Counted from the first letter of the stretch, positions 45,178 through 56,074 are shown. The stretch: 64,000 nt of DNA from Psychromonas sp. psych-6C06 (GCF_002835465.1 NZ_PIZM01000001.1:620001-684000), one strand, 5' to 3'. Translations and numbers: made by a program. Notes: generated by a model from the letters alone, not told the origin.

Positions 45178-47187
45178 ATGAAAGATTTCTTAAGTCGCTT
45201 TAATTTAACCCTTATCATCTGCAGTTACCTCGCATTGGTCTTTACTTTATATGACCAGCTTCATGCTATTATTTTGCTGATTGGCTTAGGTGCTGCATCA
45301 TGGCGACTAGGCCATTACTTTGGCAAAGTACCGCTATTGAATATCATCATGCTGGCTATTGTTTCCATTATATGTGCTGTATTTACAGTGCTTTTACTGT
45401 ACAAACAAGGGTTATTTAACATTCTCATACACCTTGTTTTTCTTGGGTTTAGTTTAAAATTTTTGGAATTACGTTCAGTAAGAGATGTGTATTTTTTTGT
45501 TAATACCGGCTTAGTATTAATCGCATTATTCTTTATTTTTAATACCTCAATTTACAGTGCGTTTATAGCAACGCTATTAATTTTATTGTTACTTTCGGTA
45601 TTATTAAGCTTGCATGCGCAAGCCTTACTCAAAAGTGAGTTTGTTAAATTACTACTTAAAAGCTGTGTTATTAGCCTGCCACTTGCGATTTTACTTTTTC
45701 TTGTGATGCCACGTTTACCGACACTGTGGAAAATGCCAATCCAAAAACAAGCAACTACTGGATTAAGTGATAGTGTCACACCGGGTGAAATCGCTAATTT
45801 AAGTCGCTCTAGTGCTCTTGCATTTCGAGCCACGTTTACAGCAATGCCTCCTATCGAAAGTGAGCGATATTGGCGTGCACTTACATTGGATAGTTTTGAT
45901 GGCAGAACATGGTCGCAAAGTGGAACGCTAAAAGCACAGGAAATGGAAGCTAAGCGAGGTGTTGGGCAACGTTTTAGTGCAAACAATGCGAGTGATAATG
46001 TTAATAATGATTATGAACTGATTATTGAACCACATTATAATTATTGGATTCCGGTATTAGACTATGCAAAAACGCCACAACAATTAGTTAGTTTAAGCGA
46101 TTATTCACTGCGAAGTGATAAACCTATTATTACCCGAAAAGGCTTTACTATCTCTTCATTATCGTCAGTACAACCTTCGCCTTTAACAACATTTGAACTG
46201 CAACAGTACACCCAATTACCTGAGTCTACTAATCCAAAAACCGACAATTGGATTTCGGAAAACTTGAATAATGGGGTAAGTAGAGAGAATTTGTTAACTC
46301 AGTTATTGACTGGGTTTACACAACGATTTACTTATACTTTACAACCCCCTTTATTGGCTGAACAGCAAGTTGATGATTTTCTGTTTAATAGACAGGCTGG
46401 TTTTTGTGTTCACTATGCCAGTAGTTATCTTTATGTCGCACGTAAGCTAGGTTTTCCTGCACGTATGGTAACCGGATATCTAGGTGGTCAATGGCAAGCA
46501 TCCGAAGGCTTTTTTACTGTTCGTCAATATGATGCTCATGCTTGGGTAGAAATATGGAAAAATGATGCATGGCAGCGAGTAGACCCAACCGCTTATGTTG
46601 CCCCTGAGCGAGTTGAATCAGGACTTGAACAGAGTTTAACTGATAGCAATGAGTTTCTTGCTGACGAATATTTTTCATTGCAACGATGGCAGTCTGTTCC
46701 CTTACTCGATACATTACGAGCGCGGTTAGCACAACTAGATTATTTGTGGGCTCGTTATGTGGTTAATTTTGATAATCAGAAACAGCAAAAACTGTTGCAA
46801 CGTTGGCTTAACCTAATCCCATGGTTAAATATTGCTTATAGTGTTCTTGCTGTAATGGGGATTATTTTTATTGCTCTGTTGCTTAGTATCTTTAAACCTT
46901 GGCAAAAGATTAAGTTTGCACCAGAAGATGTTATTTATAATAGATTACAACAGCATTACAAAAATAGATATGGTGAACGAGGGATTAGGAAAACGGGGCA
47001 GAGTATCAGTGATTATTGCAAGCAATTAAGCCAAAATGAAGCGTTGAATTCGACTTTATTTAACAAGTTTGCGAGTTGCTATAACAATATTAAATATGCG
47101 CCACAAGCAGATAAAATATCGTATAGGAAGAATATTAAGCAGTTAAAAACAATCTATCAACTACTACGAAAAACTAGGGGAGGTTAG
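45178..47187 (+). CDS. TgpA-like transglutaminase-domain membrane protein
   Basis: This 669-residue protein has about six N-terminal transmembrane helices (residues ~8-185) and a periplasmic transglutaminase-like domain with the catalytic triad Cys410 (AGFCVHYAS), His454 (YDAHAWVE) and Asp469 (RVDPTA). Another helix near 550-570 and a short cytoplasmic tail follow. It matches TgpA of Pseudomonas aeruginosa, an essential-type protein of unknown substrate, and completes the moxR-DUF58 operon. The MoxR/DUF58 pair may energise or assemble it. It converges with the FapA-like gene, leaving 14 bases. Confidence 0.9.
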   Translation: MKDFLSRFNLTLIICSYLALVFTLYDQLHAIILLIGLGAASWRLGHYFGKVPLLNIIMLAIVSIICAVFTVLLLYKQGLFNILIHLVFLGFSLKFLELRSVRDVYFFVNTGLVLIALFFIFNTSIYSAFIATLLILLLLSVLLSLHAQALLKSEFVKLLLKSCVISLPLAILLFLVMPRLPTLWKMPIQKQATTGLSDSVTPGEIANLSRSSALAFRATFTAMPPIESERYWRALTLDSFDGRTWSQSGTLKAQEMEAKRGVGQRFSANNASDNVNNDYELIIEPHYNYWIPVLDYAKTPQQLVSLSDYSLRSDKPIITRKGFTISSLSSVQPSPLTTFELQQYTQLPESTNPKTDNWISENLNNGVSRENLLTQLLTGFTQRFTYTLQPPLLAEQQVDDFLFNRQAGFCVHYASSYLYVARKLGFPARMVTGYLGGQWQASEGFFTVRQYDAHAWVEIWKNDAWQRVDPTAYVAPERVESGLEQSLTDSNEFLADEYFSLQRWQSVPLLDTLRARLAQLDYLWARYVVNFDNQKQQKLLQRWLNLIPWLNIAYSVLAVMGIIFIALLLSIFKPWQKIKFAPEDVIYNRLQQHYKNRYGERGIRKTGQSISDYCKQLSQNEALNSTLFNKFASCYNNIKYAPQADKISYRKNIKQLKTIYQLLRKTRGG

Positions 47188-47201
47188 CAAAGATAACGCG
47201 G

Positions 47202-48884
47202 TTACTTTTTATAGGGCTCTGCGACAAGCTTATACTCTTTAACACTAATCTTGGTTGGACCGTAGTTTCTGGTTGAACGAAATTTTTCAGGGCCTATTTT
47301 AACAAACACATCATTAAACATCTCTTTTTGTGTGACAACAATTGCAGTTTCAAAGTAATGTTGCAAGTCACCTTGATTCTGCGCTAGTTCGTTTTTTAAA
47401 TCAGCGAGATGGTGCTTAACTTCCTCTTTAGTGAGCATTAAACGTGCATCAAGTGACTGTTTCTTTTCGGAGTTTGGTAATACATCGACCTTTCGTTGCG
47501 CTTCAATTAAATTTTCTAACTTTTGTTGTTCATCTTGAATGGTTCGATTAATCTGCTTTTTATCTTGAATGAGGTTAGGGTAGTTACCAACAAGATCTAT
47601 CTGTGTTTTGGCGCCAGCGCTTGCGCCTAATGTAACAGTATTTATTGTCCCTTTTGTACAAAGTGTGCCACCTAATATTGTACCTTTACTGCCCGCTTCA
47701 TCTAACACATTTATATCACCTTGACAGGTGACGTCACAATGAAGTAATTGTTTTTTAATATTTACTGCTTCACCGGCTTCTATTTTTGAGTATTGGCTAA
47801 AGTGTGCCGTCACACTCCCATCGACCTTAACCATGCATGAATAATCATTACTTCCCTCTTCAACCTTATGGCCAATAACTCCTTTTCCAACAATAAGATC
47901 GCCTTTACATTCAATTTTTGCAGATTCTACGAAACCGGAAATAGTAATATCTCCTGTTGCATTAACCTTCATGCCTTCACATACGTCACCTTCAATAATA
48001 ATACTTCCTTCATAGCTGACGTGGCCATAACCAACATCGACATTATTGATCACTAAGACATCATCTACTTTCATAGCATTATGGCTGATGACTTTTGGTA
48101 TGCCTGATAGTGTAGCAACTAACAAATTTTCATCGTCAGGAGATATTTCACTGTTTTCACCAGCTTCAAGGATAAAGTCCTTTCCTTGTTTGTGTTCAAT
48201 GGTTTCACCCATGATGTTAATACCATCAACACCTGCTTGATATGGTATTTTTTGCAGTAGTTTGGTACCCGGTTTTACGGTGATTAACTGCCCAAGATTG
48301 CGCATATCAACGGTGCCATCTTTATTCTTTTGTGGTTTTAACAAGCGCTCTTTCGGTGTTTCAACTAAACGTTTGAATGTTGCATCAATACCATGTACTG
48401 GCTTTGTTCCTTTAGCAACCGTTGCCTGAAAACTACTTCCGGGCTTTGCTTGTTGAGATTTTTCCAGTAGAAGCTGTATATTTTTATCGATAATTCCAAA
48501 TACGATTTCATTTTCTTGTAATGTCTCTTGGAATTGTTGCAATGTGATAGGGTGGCCACCATAAGCGGTTTTAATCAACGCTTTTGCAACCATTTTCAAC
48601 GAATCAAAGGTAATTGATAGCTCGGCATCTAATCGTTCTGCAATGGCAACAGATTCTAATTCGGCATGGCGTTCAGTCTGGGTTTCTAAACGCGTGAAGC
48701 TTTGAACCGCTTCATGTAATCCCGCTACATTTAATTTAAGGTTAGTGTAATCGGAATGTTGAAATAGAGTTGTTAAACTCTGTACCGTCACCTCATCCTG
48801 TACAGCAGTGACTAACAGTAATAATTCACTTTTATCTGCCGATAGGCGTAATAAATTGCTGGTGAGCGGTTGTTTGTTTTCCAT
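47202..48884 (-). CDS. FapA-domain (DUF342) protein
   Basis: This roughly 560-residue cytosolic protein has an N-terminal helical region with VAKALIKTAYGGHPITLQQF. A central right-handed beta-helix/FapA domain follows (YQAGVDGINIMGETIEHKQGKDF, then SYEGSIIIEGDVCEGMKVNATGDITISGFVESAKIECKGDLIVGKGVIG). A C-terminal coiled coil comes last (~residues 430-510). Members are polymer-forming bactofilin-like proteins of poorly known role, in Vibrio linked to regulation at the cell envelope. The start at ATG 48884 is preferred by family N-terminus, but the GTG at 48893 is possible; no strong ribosome site is seen. Confidence 0.8.
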   Translation of the reverse strand: MENKQPLTSNLLRLSADKSELLLLVTAVQDEVTVQSLTTLFQHSDYTNLKLNVAGLHEAVQSFTRLETQTERHAELESVAIAERLDAELSITFDSLKMVAKALIKTAYGGHPITLQQFQETLQENEIVFGIIDKNIQLLLEKSQQAKPGSSFQATVAKGTKPVHGIDATFKRLVETPKERLLKPQKNKDGTVDMRNLGQLITVKPGTKLLQKIPYQAGVDGINIMGETIEHKQGKDFILEAGENSEISPDDENLLVATLSGIPKVISHNAMKVDDVLVINNVDVGYGHVSYEGSIIIEGDVCEGMKVNATGDITISGFVESAKIECKGDLIVGKGVIGHKVEEGSNDYSCMVKVDGSVTAHFSQYSKIEAGEAVNIKKQLLHCDVTCQGDINVLDEAGSKGTILGGTLCTKGTINTVTLGASAGAKTQIDLVGNYPNLIQDKKQINRTIQDEQQKLENLIEAQRKVDVLPNSEKKQSLDARLMLTKEEVKHHLADLKNELAQNQGDLQHYFETAIVVTQKEMFNDVFVKIGPEKFRSTRNYGPTKISVKEYKLVAEPYKK

Positions 48885-48942
48885 AAATACCACATATAAG
48901 ATAAATGTTATCTATAAATAGTAGTTATTAAAACAATAATTT

Positions 48943-48971
48943 GCAGACTATTTAGTGAATTAACAGTCTGC
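48943..48971 (-). terminator. Possible terminator of selO
   Basis: GCAGACT (48943-48949) and AGTCTGC (48965-48971) are inverted repeats with a 15-base loop, 15 bases past the selO stop. The T tract is weak. Confidence 0.4.
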
Positions 48972-48985
48972 TGATTTGATTTTTG

Positions 48986-50569
48986 TTATGAACTGCACGA
49001 AAGCATTGAACAGCCGACCTTATCACGTGCCCAATCGGGTCTTTTTTGTGCATAACGTTGATATTCAGGTTGTTCGTCATAGGGGAATGCTAATAGTGAT
49101 TTTAGCGTTTCAATCTCACTAAAATCACCTTTTTCTGCTAATTCTATCGCCTGTTGAGCTAAATAATTTCGTAATACATATTTGGGGTTAACACTGTTCA
49201 TATTTTTTTGTCGAGTAGTGCTTTCTAAGCGATCAAAATTAAGGCGTGCTTGATAGCGTGTTAACCATTGTGTTAGTTGCTGAAGATAATCACTACTGAG
49301 TTGCTCTGGGTTGTAATAACAGTCTTTAAAATGTTGTAAAGCATCCTTGCTTGAAGAATAACTGCTTAGTAAGCGATAAAATAGAGTCATGTCAGTTTCA
49401 ACGCGCGCTAGTAAGTTTTCAAGATCACTGAATATCGCTGAATCAGTTGTGCCTTGATAATCTACAAAACCCAGTTTAGAGGCCATCATTTTTTGCCATT
49501 TTTGCTCATAAATAATTGCGTAATCACTCATGATACTCTGCAGTGGTTCAACCTCACCGATAAGTGGAAAGATAGCATTTGCAAGTTGAAATAGATTCCA
49601 TTGACTCACCTGAAACTGTCCACCAAAACGATAACGCTTTTGGCTTTCATCTGTTGTATTTGGAGTCCATCCAAGGTCAAAATTATCAATCCAACCGTAG
49701 GGGCCATAATCGATAGTTTCACCTAAGAGCGACATGTTATCGGTATTCATTACGCCGTGAACAAATCCAACACGCATCCAATGGACAATCATTGTTGATG
49801 TATTATCACAAACGTTTTTGAACCAGTTAAGATAAGTTTCAATAGTAAATTGACCATCAACAGGTGCAAGGTGTGGGTAATCGTTATTAATACTGAACTC
49901 TACAAGTTGTTTAACCAGTGCCTCATCGCCTCGAGAAGCTGGTAATTGGATTGAACCAAAGCGTAAAAAAGAGGGGGAAACGCGGCAGACAACAGCACAG
50001 GGCTCAAAATCAGCATTACCATCATACATTTTATCACGTATGACTTGATCACCCGTTAGGGCTAAACTTAATGCACGTGTGGTTGGAATACCAAGGTTAT
50101 ACATTGCTTCTGAACACAGGTATTCTCTAATTGAAGAGCGTAATACAGCTAAACCATCACCGCGACGTGAGTAGGGCGTTTTACCGGCACCTTTGAGCTG
50201 TAGTGTCTGAAAGCCAAGTTTTTGTGTGTTTATTTCGCCTAAATTAATGGCTCGCCCATCACCAAGTTGACCAGCCCATTGACCAAACTGATGCCCTCCA
50301 TAACATAATGCATAGGGTTTCATTCCTTCAAGTATTGCATTACCACTCATCAAATCGGTAAATAGTGGATCATTCTGTGTATCGGTATCTAGACCCAATT
50401 CAAGCGCAAAGGATTCATTAATATTAACCATTGATGGTTGGCTTGTTGACGTTGGAAGTACCCATGAGTAAACCGCATTTTCAACACTACGACAGCTATT
50501 TTCTGTGAGTGGATCCGCGGGTAATTGAGCAGTTAATCGATCGGTAAATTGGAGAGTATTTAATGACAT
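48986..50569 (-). CDS. selO: SelO/YdiU protein AMPylase (pseudokinase)
   Basis: This 527-residue protein of the SelO family shows YALCYGGHQFGQWAGQLGDGRAINLGE, LQLKGAGKTPYSRRGDGLAVLRSSIREYLCSEAMYNLGIPTTRAL and GFVHGVMNTDNMSLLGETIDYGPYGW. These form the inverted-ATP pseudokinase site that transfers AMP to protein Ser/Thr/Tyr. The C-terminus is SCSS, where eukaryotic SelO carries selenocysteine; here Cys525 is encoded, as in E. coli. SelO is implicated in redox-responsive protein AMPylation and oxidative-stress resistance. A clear AGGTAGGCGTT ribosome region precedes the ATG. Confidence 0.94.
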   Translation of the reverse strand: MSLNTLQFTDRLTAQLPADPLTENSCRSVENAVYSWVLPTSTSQPSMVNINESFALELGLDTDTQNDPLFTDLMSGNAILEGMKPYALCYGGHQFGQWAGQLGDGRAINLGEINTQKLGFQTLQLKGAGKTPYSRRGDGLAVLRSSIREYLCSEAMYNLGIPTTRALSLALTGDQVIRDKMYDGNADFEPCAVVCRVSPSFLRFGSIQLPASRGDEALVKQLVEFSINNDYPHLAPVDGQFTIETYLNWFKNVCDNTSTMIVHWMRVGFVHGVMNTDNMSLLGETIDYGPYGWIDNFDLGWTPNTTDESQKRYRFGGQFQVSQWNLFQLANAIFPLIGEVEPLQSIMSDYAIIYEQKWQKMMASKLGFVDYQGTTDSAIFSDLENLLARVETDMTLFYRLLSSYSSSKDALQHFKDCYYNPEQLSSDYLQQLTQWLTRYQARLNFDRLESTTRQKNMNSVNPKYVLRNYLAQQAIELAEKGDFSEIETLKSLLAFPYDEQPEYQRYAQKRPDWARDKVGCSMLSCSS

Positions 50570-50636
50570 AACGCCTACCTGAGTAAAATAGATAATAGCT
50601 TAGTATTTTACTCAGGTATTTGCTAATATGCGAGGA

Positions 50637-50987
50637 TTAGTTCTCGGCAGCAATGACTGAAATTTCAACGAGTAACGCTTCACGTGCCATGCTTGCTTCA
50701 ACACAAGCGCGAGCAGGTGCATGACCTTCAGGGATCCAAGCGTCCCAAACTGCATTCATGGCAGCAAAATGTTCTGCCATGCTTTTTACGTAGATAGTCG
50801 CTGACAAAATTGAGGTGCGTGAGCTACCTGCTTCAATCAGTAATTCATCGACTTTGTCGAGCATGGTTTGTGTTTGTTCGGTGATATCTTTTGTTGCATC
50901 AGCGCAAACTTGCCCACACAGATAAATAGTACCATTATGTTTTACGATGCGGCTCATACGCTGTTTTGTTTGTTGTCTTTCAATCAT
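50637..50987 (-). CDS. RidA-family (YjgF/YER057c/UK114) protein
   Basis: This 116-residue trimeric-type cytosolic protein has [50 protein letters not shown] and the C-terminal [26 protein letters not shown], the RidA active-site arginine segment. RidA hydrolyses reactive enamine/imine intermediates to ketoacids, protecting PLP enzymes; this one belongs to a RidA subgroup with extra Cys residues. The ATG at 50987 with TAGGAA seven bases upstream is used. The longer frame to 51089 would run into the divergent DUF45 gene. Confidence 0.87.
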   Translation of the reverse strand: MIERQQTKQRMSRIVKHNGTIYLCGQVCADATKDITEQTQTMLDKVDELLIEAGSSRTSILSATIYVKSMAEHFAAMNAVWDAWIPEGHAPARACVEASMAREALLVEISVIAAEN

Positions 50988-51041
50988 GTTGATTCCTAAC
51001 AGTAAAAATGGGTAACATACCTTATTTTTAATTGAACATAT

Positions 51042-51557
51042 ATGAATAAAACACTTGAACCAATTCAGCATTATCCTGCACATATTCAAGAGCAGGTTGA
51101 GTCGCTAATAAATAACAATCGTTTAGGTAAATATTTGCTTGGCCGTTATCCGGTAGTACATGATATTAATGGAGAGAAGGCACTTTATAATTATGTTCAG
51201 GCTTATAAGAAACGCTATATAAAACAATCAAACCCAATTAGTAAAGTCAATTTTGATGACAAAATACAACTGGTAAAACATGCTTTAGGAACGCACTCTT
51301 TTGTTTCACGCGTTCAGGGAAATAAACTTAAAGCAAAACAAGAGATACGTATCGCAAGCCTTTTTAAACAAGCGCCACAAGCTATGTTAGATATGATAGT
51401 GGTGCATGAATTAGCACACCTTAAGGAGAAGGAACACAATAAAGCCTTTTATAAGCTGTGTTGTTATATGCTGCCAGATTACCACCAACTCGAATTAGAT
51501 ACCCGCCTTTTTTTGATACACGAAAATATATTTGGAAACCTATATGAAAACCGCTAA
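51042..51557 (+). CDS. YgjP-like DUF45 metallopeptidase
   Basis: This 171-residue protein has the zinc-protease motif His122-Glu123-x-x-His126 in [18 protein letters not shown], with a third ligand His132, placing it in the DUF45/YgjP (SprT- and Wss1-like) family. N-terminal ~100 residues lack the full YgjP beta region. Related Wss1/SprT proteases act on DNA-protein crosslinks, but YgjP itself is uncharacterised. Its last 14 bases overlap the start of the patatin gene, which implies coupled translation. Confidence 0.82.
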   Translation: MNKTLEPIQHYPAHIQEQVESLINNNRLGKYLLGRYPVVHDINGEKALYNYVQAYKKRYIKQSNPISKVNFDDKIQLVKHALGTHSFVSRVQGNKLKAKQEIRIASLFKQAPQAMLDMIVVHELAHLKEKEHNKAFYKLCCYMLPDYHQLELDTRLFLIHENIFGNLYENR

Positions 51558-52431
51558 AAAGAAAAAAACGATCTCTTTGGTGTTAGGTAGCGGAGGTGCT
51601 AGAGGCCTTAGCCATATTGGAGTTATTAGATGGCTCATTGAACACGACTATCAGATAAACGCTATCTCTGGTTGCTCGATCGGTGCCTTAATTGGTGGCG
51701 TGTATGCTGCTGGTAAATTGGATGAATTTGAACAATGGATATGTGAAATTGACCGCTTTGAGATACTGTCATTGTTAGATCTTGCTTGGAAGTCAAATGG
51801 ATTAGTCCAAGGGGACAAGATTATCAATACATTAGTAAAATTACTTGGCGATCAACAAATTCAAGACTTACCTATTCGATATACGGCAGTTGCTGCAGAC
51901 ATTGAAAAAGAAAAAGAGGTTTGGATTAACAGGGGATCATTGTTTGAAGCGATTCGTGCATCAATTTCACTACCACTATTTTTTACACCTGTACTTAGAA
52001 ATGGGGTGCTGTTGATAGATGGAGGGGTACTTAATCCAGTCCCTATTGCCCCCATCTTTAATGACAATAATGATCTATCGGTCGCGGTTAACCTTGGTGG
52101 TGTTGTGGCCAAAACAATTAATCCTATTGAAAAAGAGAAAAAGAAGATAGAAACAACAGGCTTTCATATGAAAGTATTACAATTTATCAGTAGCTTTAAA
52201 GAAGAAAAAGTGGATTTAACTAGTAAAGACTGGGGGGCTTATGATATTGCCAATCAAGCATTTGATGCGATGCAAAGTACCATTGCACGTCAGAAATTAG
52301 CCGCTTATCCCGCTGATATTGTTATTGAGATTGCACGTAACGCATGTGGAACATTAGAGTTTGATCGTGCAAGAGAGATGATTGACTTAGGCTATCAAGC
52401 TGCTGAGCAACGTTTTAGTACAGCAACTTGA
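51544..52431 (+). CDS. Patatin-like phospholipase (RssA-like)
   Basis: This 295-residue protein has the patatin catalytic dyad: Ser45 in GCSIG (43-47) and Asp159 in IDGGVLNP, with the oxyanion GSGGARG at the N-terminus. Such enzymes hydrolyse acyl chains from phospholipids. E. coli RssA is similar in size, but no two-component partner is adjacent here. The ATG at 51544 has GGAA upstream; the ATG at 51532 is less well placed. It ends 8 bases before the convergent oleD gene. Confidence 0.88.
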   Translation: MKTAKKKKTISLVLGSGGARGLSHIGVIRWLIEHDYQINAISGCSIGALIGGVYAAGKLDEFEQWICEIDRFEILSLLDLAWKSNGLVQGDKIINTLVKLLGDQQIQDLPIRYTAVAADIEKEKEVWINRGSLFEAIRASISLPLFFTPVLRNGVLLIDGGVLNPVPIAPIFNDNNDLSVAVNLGGVVAKTINPIEKEKKKIETTGFHMKVLQFISSFKEEKVDLTSKDWGAYDIANQAFDAMQSTIARQKLAAYPADIVIEIARNACGTLEFDRAREMIDLGYQAAEQRFSTAT

Positions 52432-52439
52432 TAAGATGC

Positions 52440-53507
52440 CTAGTTGAGTGCTTTCTTTAATGCTTGCATACCTTGACCGATGCTGATCAGGGCACAATAA
52501 TCAAAATCACTTTTTGCCGCACTAATATCGAAATAGTGCGAGGTTGAGAGCTGTTTTGCCACAAAACGGGTCATAATAGGCTCTTCTTGTTTTCTTAAGC
52601 CCAGATATAGCCACTCAAGTAATGTGCCTACTGCATAAGCTAATTTAGCGGGGACACGTTTTGTTACCGGTGGAAGCTCTTTACAAGCCAAGATTTTGTT
52701 GAGCATGTCTGCCATCAATATTGGCTCATCGTTACTTAAAAAGTATGCTTTTCCTGCACATTTAGGCTGTGCGCGATTAAGCTCGATTGCTGCTAACAAA
52801 TGAGCGTAAACGGCGTTATCGATATATATCGTGTCGACGAGTTTATCTTCTTTACCGACAAGCTTTAGTTTACCTGCTTTTGCACGCTCTAATACACGTG
52901 GAATAAGATGTCTATCGCCAGGCCCCCAAATTAAATGCGGGCGTAGTGCAACGGTTTTTAAAGATTCGCTATTACTGCGCAGAATATGTTGCTCAGCAAT
53001 CGCTTTAGATAAACCATAAAAGTTTAAAAACTGCGATGCGTAGGGAGCGGATTCATCAATGCCAGATTCATCTTTACCGGAAAAAGTCACACTTGGTGTA
53101 CTGGTGTATATTAATCGGTTGATATTGTGTGCGATACAGGCATTAATAATATGTTCAGTACCTTCAACATTAGGCATAAAGTAACTCTCTTTACTGCCCC
53201 AAACTCCAGCCTTCGATGCGACATGAAAGACCACATCGCAGCCGGTCATTGCTTCAAATAGCGCTTTTTTATCAGCTAGATCTCCCTGTATCATGCTGAC
53301 GCCCATCGCGGTTAATTCAGGATAATGTCCGCGTGCGTAACCGACTACCTCGACATCACAACTACGTAGCCATTGGCATAATGCTTTACCAAGAAAACCA
53401 CCTGCACCAGTGATAAAAACCCGTTGCGTCGTTGCTTTGAACTTGGTTAAGGCATTTTGTTGTTTTGATGATAATGCCTGATAAAAAGTATTTGTATGTA
53501 CGGTCAT
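52440..53507 (-). CDS. oleD: OleD, NADPH-dependent 2-alkyl-3-ketoalkanoate reductase
   Basis: This 355-residue extended short-chain dehydrogenase has the dinucleotide motif GAGGFLG at 34-40 and catalytic Tyr164-x-x-x-Lys168 in NFYGLSKA, with 3beta-hydroxysteroid-dehydrogenase-like layout. OleD reduces the beta-keto acid made by OleA to a beta-hydroxy acid in head-to-head hydrocarbon synthesis. It is the last gene of oleABCD, 1 base after oleC. It converges on the patatin gene with an 8-base gap. Confidence 0.9.
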   Translation of the reverse strand: MTVHTNTFYQALSSKQQNALTKFKATTQRVFITGAGGFLGKALCQWLRSCDVEVVGYARGHYPELTAMGVSMIQGDLADKKALFEAMTGCDVVFHVASKAGVWGSKESYFMPNVEGTEHIINACIAHNINRLIYTSTPSVTFSGKDESGIDESAPYASQFLNFYGLSKAIAEQHILRSNSESLKTVALRPHLIWGPGDRHLIPRVLERAKAGKLKLVGKEDKLVDTIYIDNAVYAHLLAAIELNRAQPKCAGKAYFLSNDEPILMADMLNKILACKELPPVTKRVPAKLAYAVGTLLEWLYLGLRKQEEPIMTRFVAKQLSTSHYFDISAAKSDFDYCALISIGQGMQALKKALN

Positions 53508-53508
53508 A

Positions 53509-55185
53509 TTATTGATTACACTCTTTGCGAATCTCTTTTTGCGCCCAATCCGCTAATTTTTCACGGTATATTTTTGCATTATGCCTGATATCCATTGGGA
53601 AACCCTCATGGATAAGGAAATGCTTAATACCTTGAGTATGCTCATGCTTGTCAGCTATAAAACGTAATTCATTAAACAGTTTTAAACTACTTTCCGTCTG
53701 TTTTTCATTTAATTCAATACAGATAATAGCAGTTCGTTCCTGTGCTAAATCAACCCCGACTAATGCACTGCGTTTAACCGCTGGATGAGTATTAAAAATT
53801 CGTTCGCTGCAAATCGAAAAATAGGTGGTTGGTTTACCTTGATATAGGGTTTCAACACGGTGCGCCTTTCGACCACACATCCATAAACGGTTATGTTCAT
53901 CTAGGTAGCCAAGATCTCCCATACGGTGATGTACGGTATCGCCATGATGAATTTTAGCGGCTAACGTTGCGTTATCGCGTTCGTAATATCGCTGGCTAAC
54001 TTGAGGCCCTTTTACCACGATTTCACCTATCTGATAGGCTGGAATAGCAAGCTCTTGATGCCATTTACTGATTGTTTCTTCATTGATCTCAATAATGGCA
54101 ATATCTGTATTTTCAACGGCTTGCCCGACACAGATGCCACCGCCAGTATCGGTAATAGTCTCTGTTTTTAGCAGGTCTGAACTGGCGATTTTACTGATTG
54201 GTAATGATTCTGTTGCGCCATAGGAGTTGAGAATATCGACGCCTTTATTTAACAGTTTGGAAAACTTCTTAAGGGAAGGCAACGTAGCCGGTGCCCCTGC
54301 TGAAATAACCCGTTGAAGTGTATTTAACTTGATGCCTTTTTTATTACCTGCATCGCCTAACACTTCAATAAGCGCGGGATTGGCAAAAAGGTTAGAACAT
54401 TGATATTTCTTTATCGCTGCAAACAAATAATCAGGATTTGCAGTGATCGGTTTGCTGGCATCCATCTCAGGGACAATTGATGCCATACCAAGTGCTGGAC
54501 CAAACAGTGAAAATAAAGGAAAGGTCGCTAAATCTCGCTCACCATGTTGGATTTGATAGTCATTCTTGAGCACTGAAATTTGCGCTTCAAACATTGCATG
54601 GCTATAGGCGACCCCTTTAGGCGAGCCGGTGCTTCCACTGGTAAACAGTATCGCAGCCAGTTGATTTTCTGACGACATGATCATTTCAAAGCTTTCAGTT
54701 GTTGGGTATTTTTTTAACAGGCTGTTTAAACTTGCCCCCCCCCAAAGACCTGATCCCGCCACGGTAATATTATGCTTTATTGTTTCACTACCCCATGAAA
54801 ATAGGCGTCTTGCAAGGTGTGCCTTGGGTATACCAATAAACGCATCGGGTTTAGCTTCAATAAAACACTGTTTAAGGTTTTTAGTCCCCATACCAGGGTC
54901 AACTAAAATAGGGATGATACCCGCTTTAAAAAGCGCAAATGTAAGACTAAAAAAATCAAGGCTAGGTGTCACCATGAGCACGGCTTTGTCGCCAGCTTTT
55001 AAACCATATTGGTTTAATGCATAAGCAATGTTATCGCTGTTTTGATGTAATTGTGCAAAATCCATCTCTTGGTAGGTTAACTTTGAGAACTGTTTTTTTT
55101 GTACGGCTACGGCAAGAGAGGTCGGGAATTGAGACGCCGCATCTACAAGATGACGGCATAGATTAGCTTGTTTTGTATCGCTCAT
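53509..55185 (-). CDS. oleC: OleC, beta-lactone synthetase (AMP-forming)
   Basis: This 558-residue acyl-adenylate-forming enzyme has the ATP motif [13 protein letters not shown] (180-192) and [12 protein letters not shown]. The hinge region near [20 protein letters not shown] and a reduced C-terminal domain follow. OleC converts the beta-hydroxy acid from OleD to a cis-beta-lactone instead of forming a CoA ester. It sits between oleB (2-base gap) and oleD (1-base gap), and the gene order supports the assignment over a generic fatty-acid CoA ligase. Confidence 0.92.
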   Translation of the reverse strand: MSDTKQANLCRHLVDAASQFPTSLAVAVQKKQFSKLTYQEMDFAQLHQNSDNIAYALNQYGLKAGDKAVLMVTPSLDFFSLTFALFKAGIIPILVDPGMGTKNLKQCFIEAKPDAFIGIPKAHLARRLFSWGSETIKHNITVAGSGLWGGASLNSLLKKYPTTESFEMIMSSENQLAAILFTSGSTGSPKGVAYSHAMFEAQISVLKNDYQIQHGERDLATFPLFSLFGPALGMASIVPEMDASKPITANPDYLFAAIKKYQCSNLFANPALIEVLGDAGNKKGIKLNTLQRVISAGAPATLPSLKKFSKLLNKGVDILNSYGATESLPISKIASSDLLKTETITDTGGGICVGQAVENTDIAIIEINEETISKWHQELAIPAYQIGEIVVKGPQVSQRYYERDNATLAAKIHHGDTVHHRMGDLGYLDEHNRLWMCGRKAHRVETLYQGKPTTYFSICSERIFNTHPAVKRSALVGVDLAQERTAIICIELNEKQTESSLKLFNELRFIADKHEHTQGIKHFLIHEGFPMDIRHNAKIYREKLADWAQKEIRKECNQ

Positions 55186-55187
55186 TA

Positions 55188-56069
55188 TTATTTGTTTGCG
55201 TCCATAAACTGTTCAACTAAAGGAATAACGTCATCACTTGCATCTTCTAGGATGTAATGACCACAGTCTGCAAACTCATGAACTTGTGCTTGAGGCATTT
55301 TATCCTTCCAGACATCTAAGAAATGCTTATCAAAAACGAAGTCTTGAAGTCCCCAGCAGATAAGCGTAGGCACTGTTTTAAATTGTTCAAGGCTATCACT
55401 GATATCAGAAACTAGTTGATAGTTTTTATCTGTTTCATAAAGCGGGATATCTTGGACAAAACGTAATGTTGAAATACGGTTTTGCCATGAATTAAACGGC
55501 ATCACGTAAGCTTTACGTATCTCTTTAGGCATCGGTTTACGTTTCACTCCTACATAAGAGGCTGCTGAAGAGAAAGCGTTTAAACCACGAACTAATAGTG
55601 TGCCCAATAATGTATTGCGACAAATCCAAAGACCCAAAGGCAGCGGTTTAGTTTTAGGCAAGTGAAAGGCACCGGTATTTAATATCACTAAACGTTTAAT
55701 ACGCTCTGGATATCGCGTCGCGTATCCCATACCTATCATGCCACCCCAATCATGAACAACAAGGGTGATATTTTCTTTGATATTTAGGCTATCAAGTAGC
55801 GCTTCTAAATCATCAATACGACTTTTTAAAGTATATTCGTACTGCTCATCACCTGGTTTGTCCGAAAGGCCACAACCGATATGATCAGGCACGATACATT
55901 GATGGTTTTTACTTAATGAAAGCACTAGGTTACGGTAATAAAAAGACCAACTTGGATTACCATGCACCATCACAACAGGCTCACCTTGACCTTCATTAAG
56001 GTAGTGGTATTGCTGTCCGTTACGATCTAAATAATTACGTTTAAAAGGAAATAAAGTTTCTAAATTCAT
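55188..56069 (-). CDS. oleB: OleB, beta-lactone decarboxylase (alpha/beta hydrolase)
   Basis: This 293-residue alpha/beta hydrolase of haloalkane-dehalogenase type has the nucleophile Asp107 in VVHDWGGM, the catalytic His271 in [10 protein letters not shown] and the [11 protein letters not shown] oxyanion loop. OleB removes CO2 from the beta-lactone made by OleC to yield the cis-olefin. ATG 56069 is used; the open frame extends to GTG 56081 overlapping oleA by a few bases, which is also possible. Confidence 0.92.
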   Translation of the reverse strand: MNLETLFPFKRNYLDRNGQQYHYLNEGQGEPVVMVHGNPSWSFYYRNLVLSLSKNHQCIVPDHIGCGLSDKPGDEQYEYTLKSRIDDLEALLDSLNIKENITLVVHDWGGMIGMGYATRYPERIKRLVILNTGAFHLPKTKPLPLGLWICRNTLLGTLLVRGLNAFSSAASYVGVKRKPMPKEIRKAYVMPFNSWQNRISTLRFVQDIPLYETDKNYQLVSDISDSLEQFKTVPTLICWGLQDFVFDKHFLDVWKDKMPQAQVHEFADCGHYILEDASDDVIPLVEQFMDANK

Positions 56070-56074
56070 ATTAA

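Noticed and set aside
45552-45986. A 144-codon minus-strand frame
   Set aside because: It lies entirely inside the transglutaminase gene, whose frame has clear family motifs; an antisense shadow.
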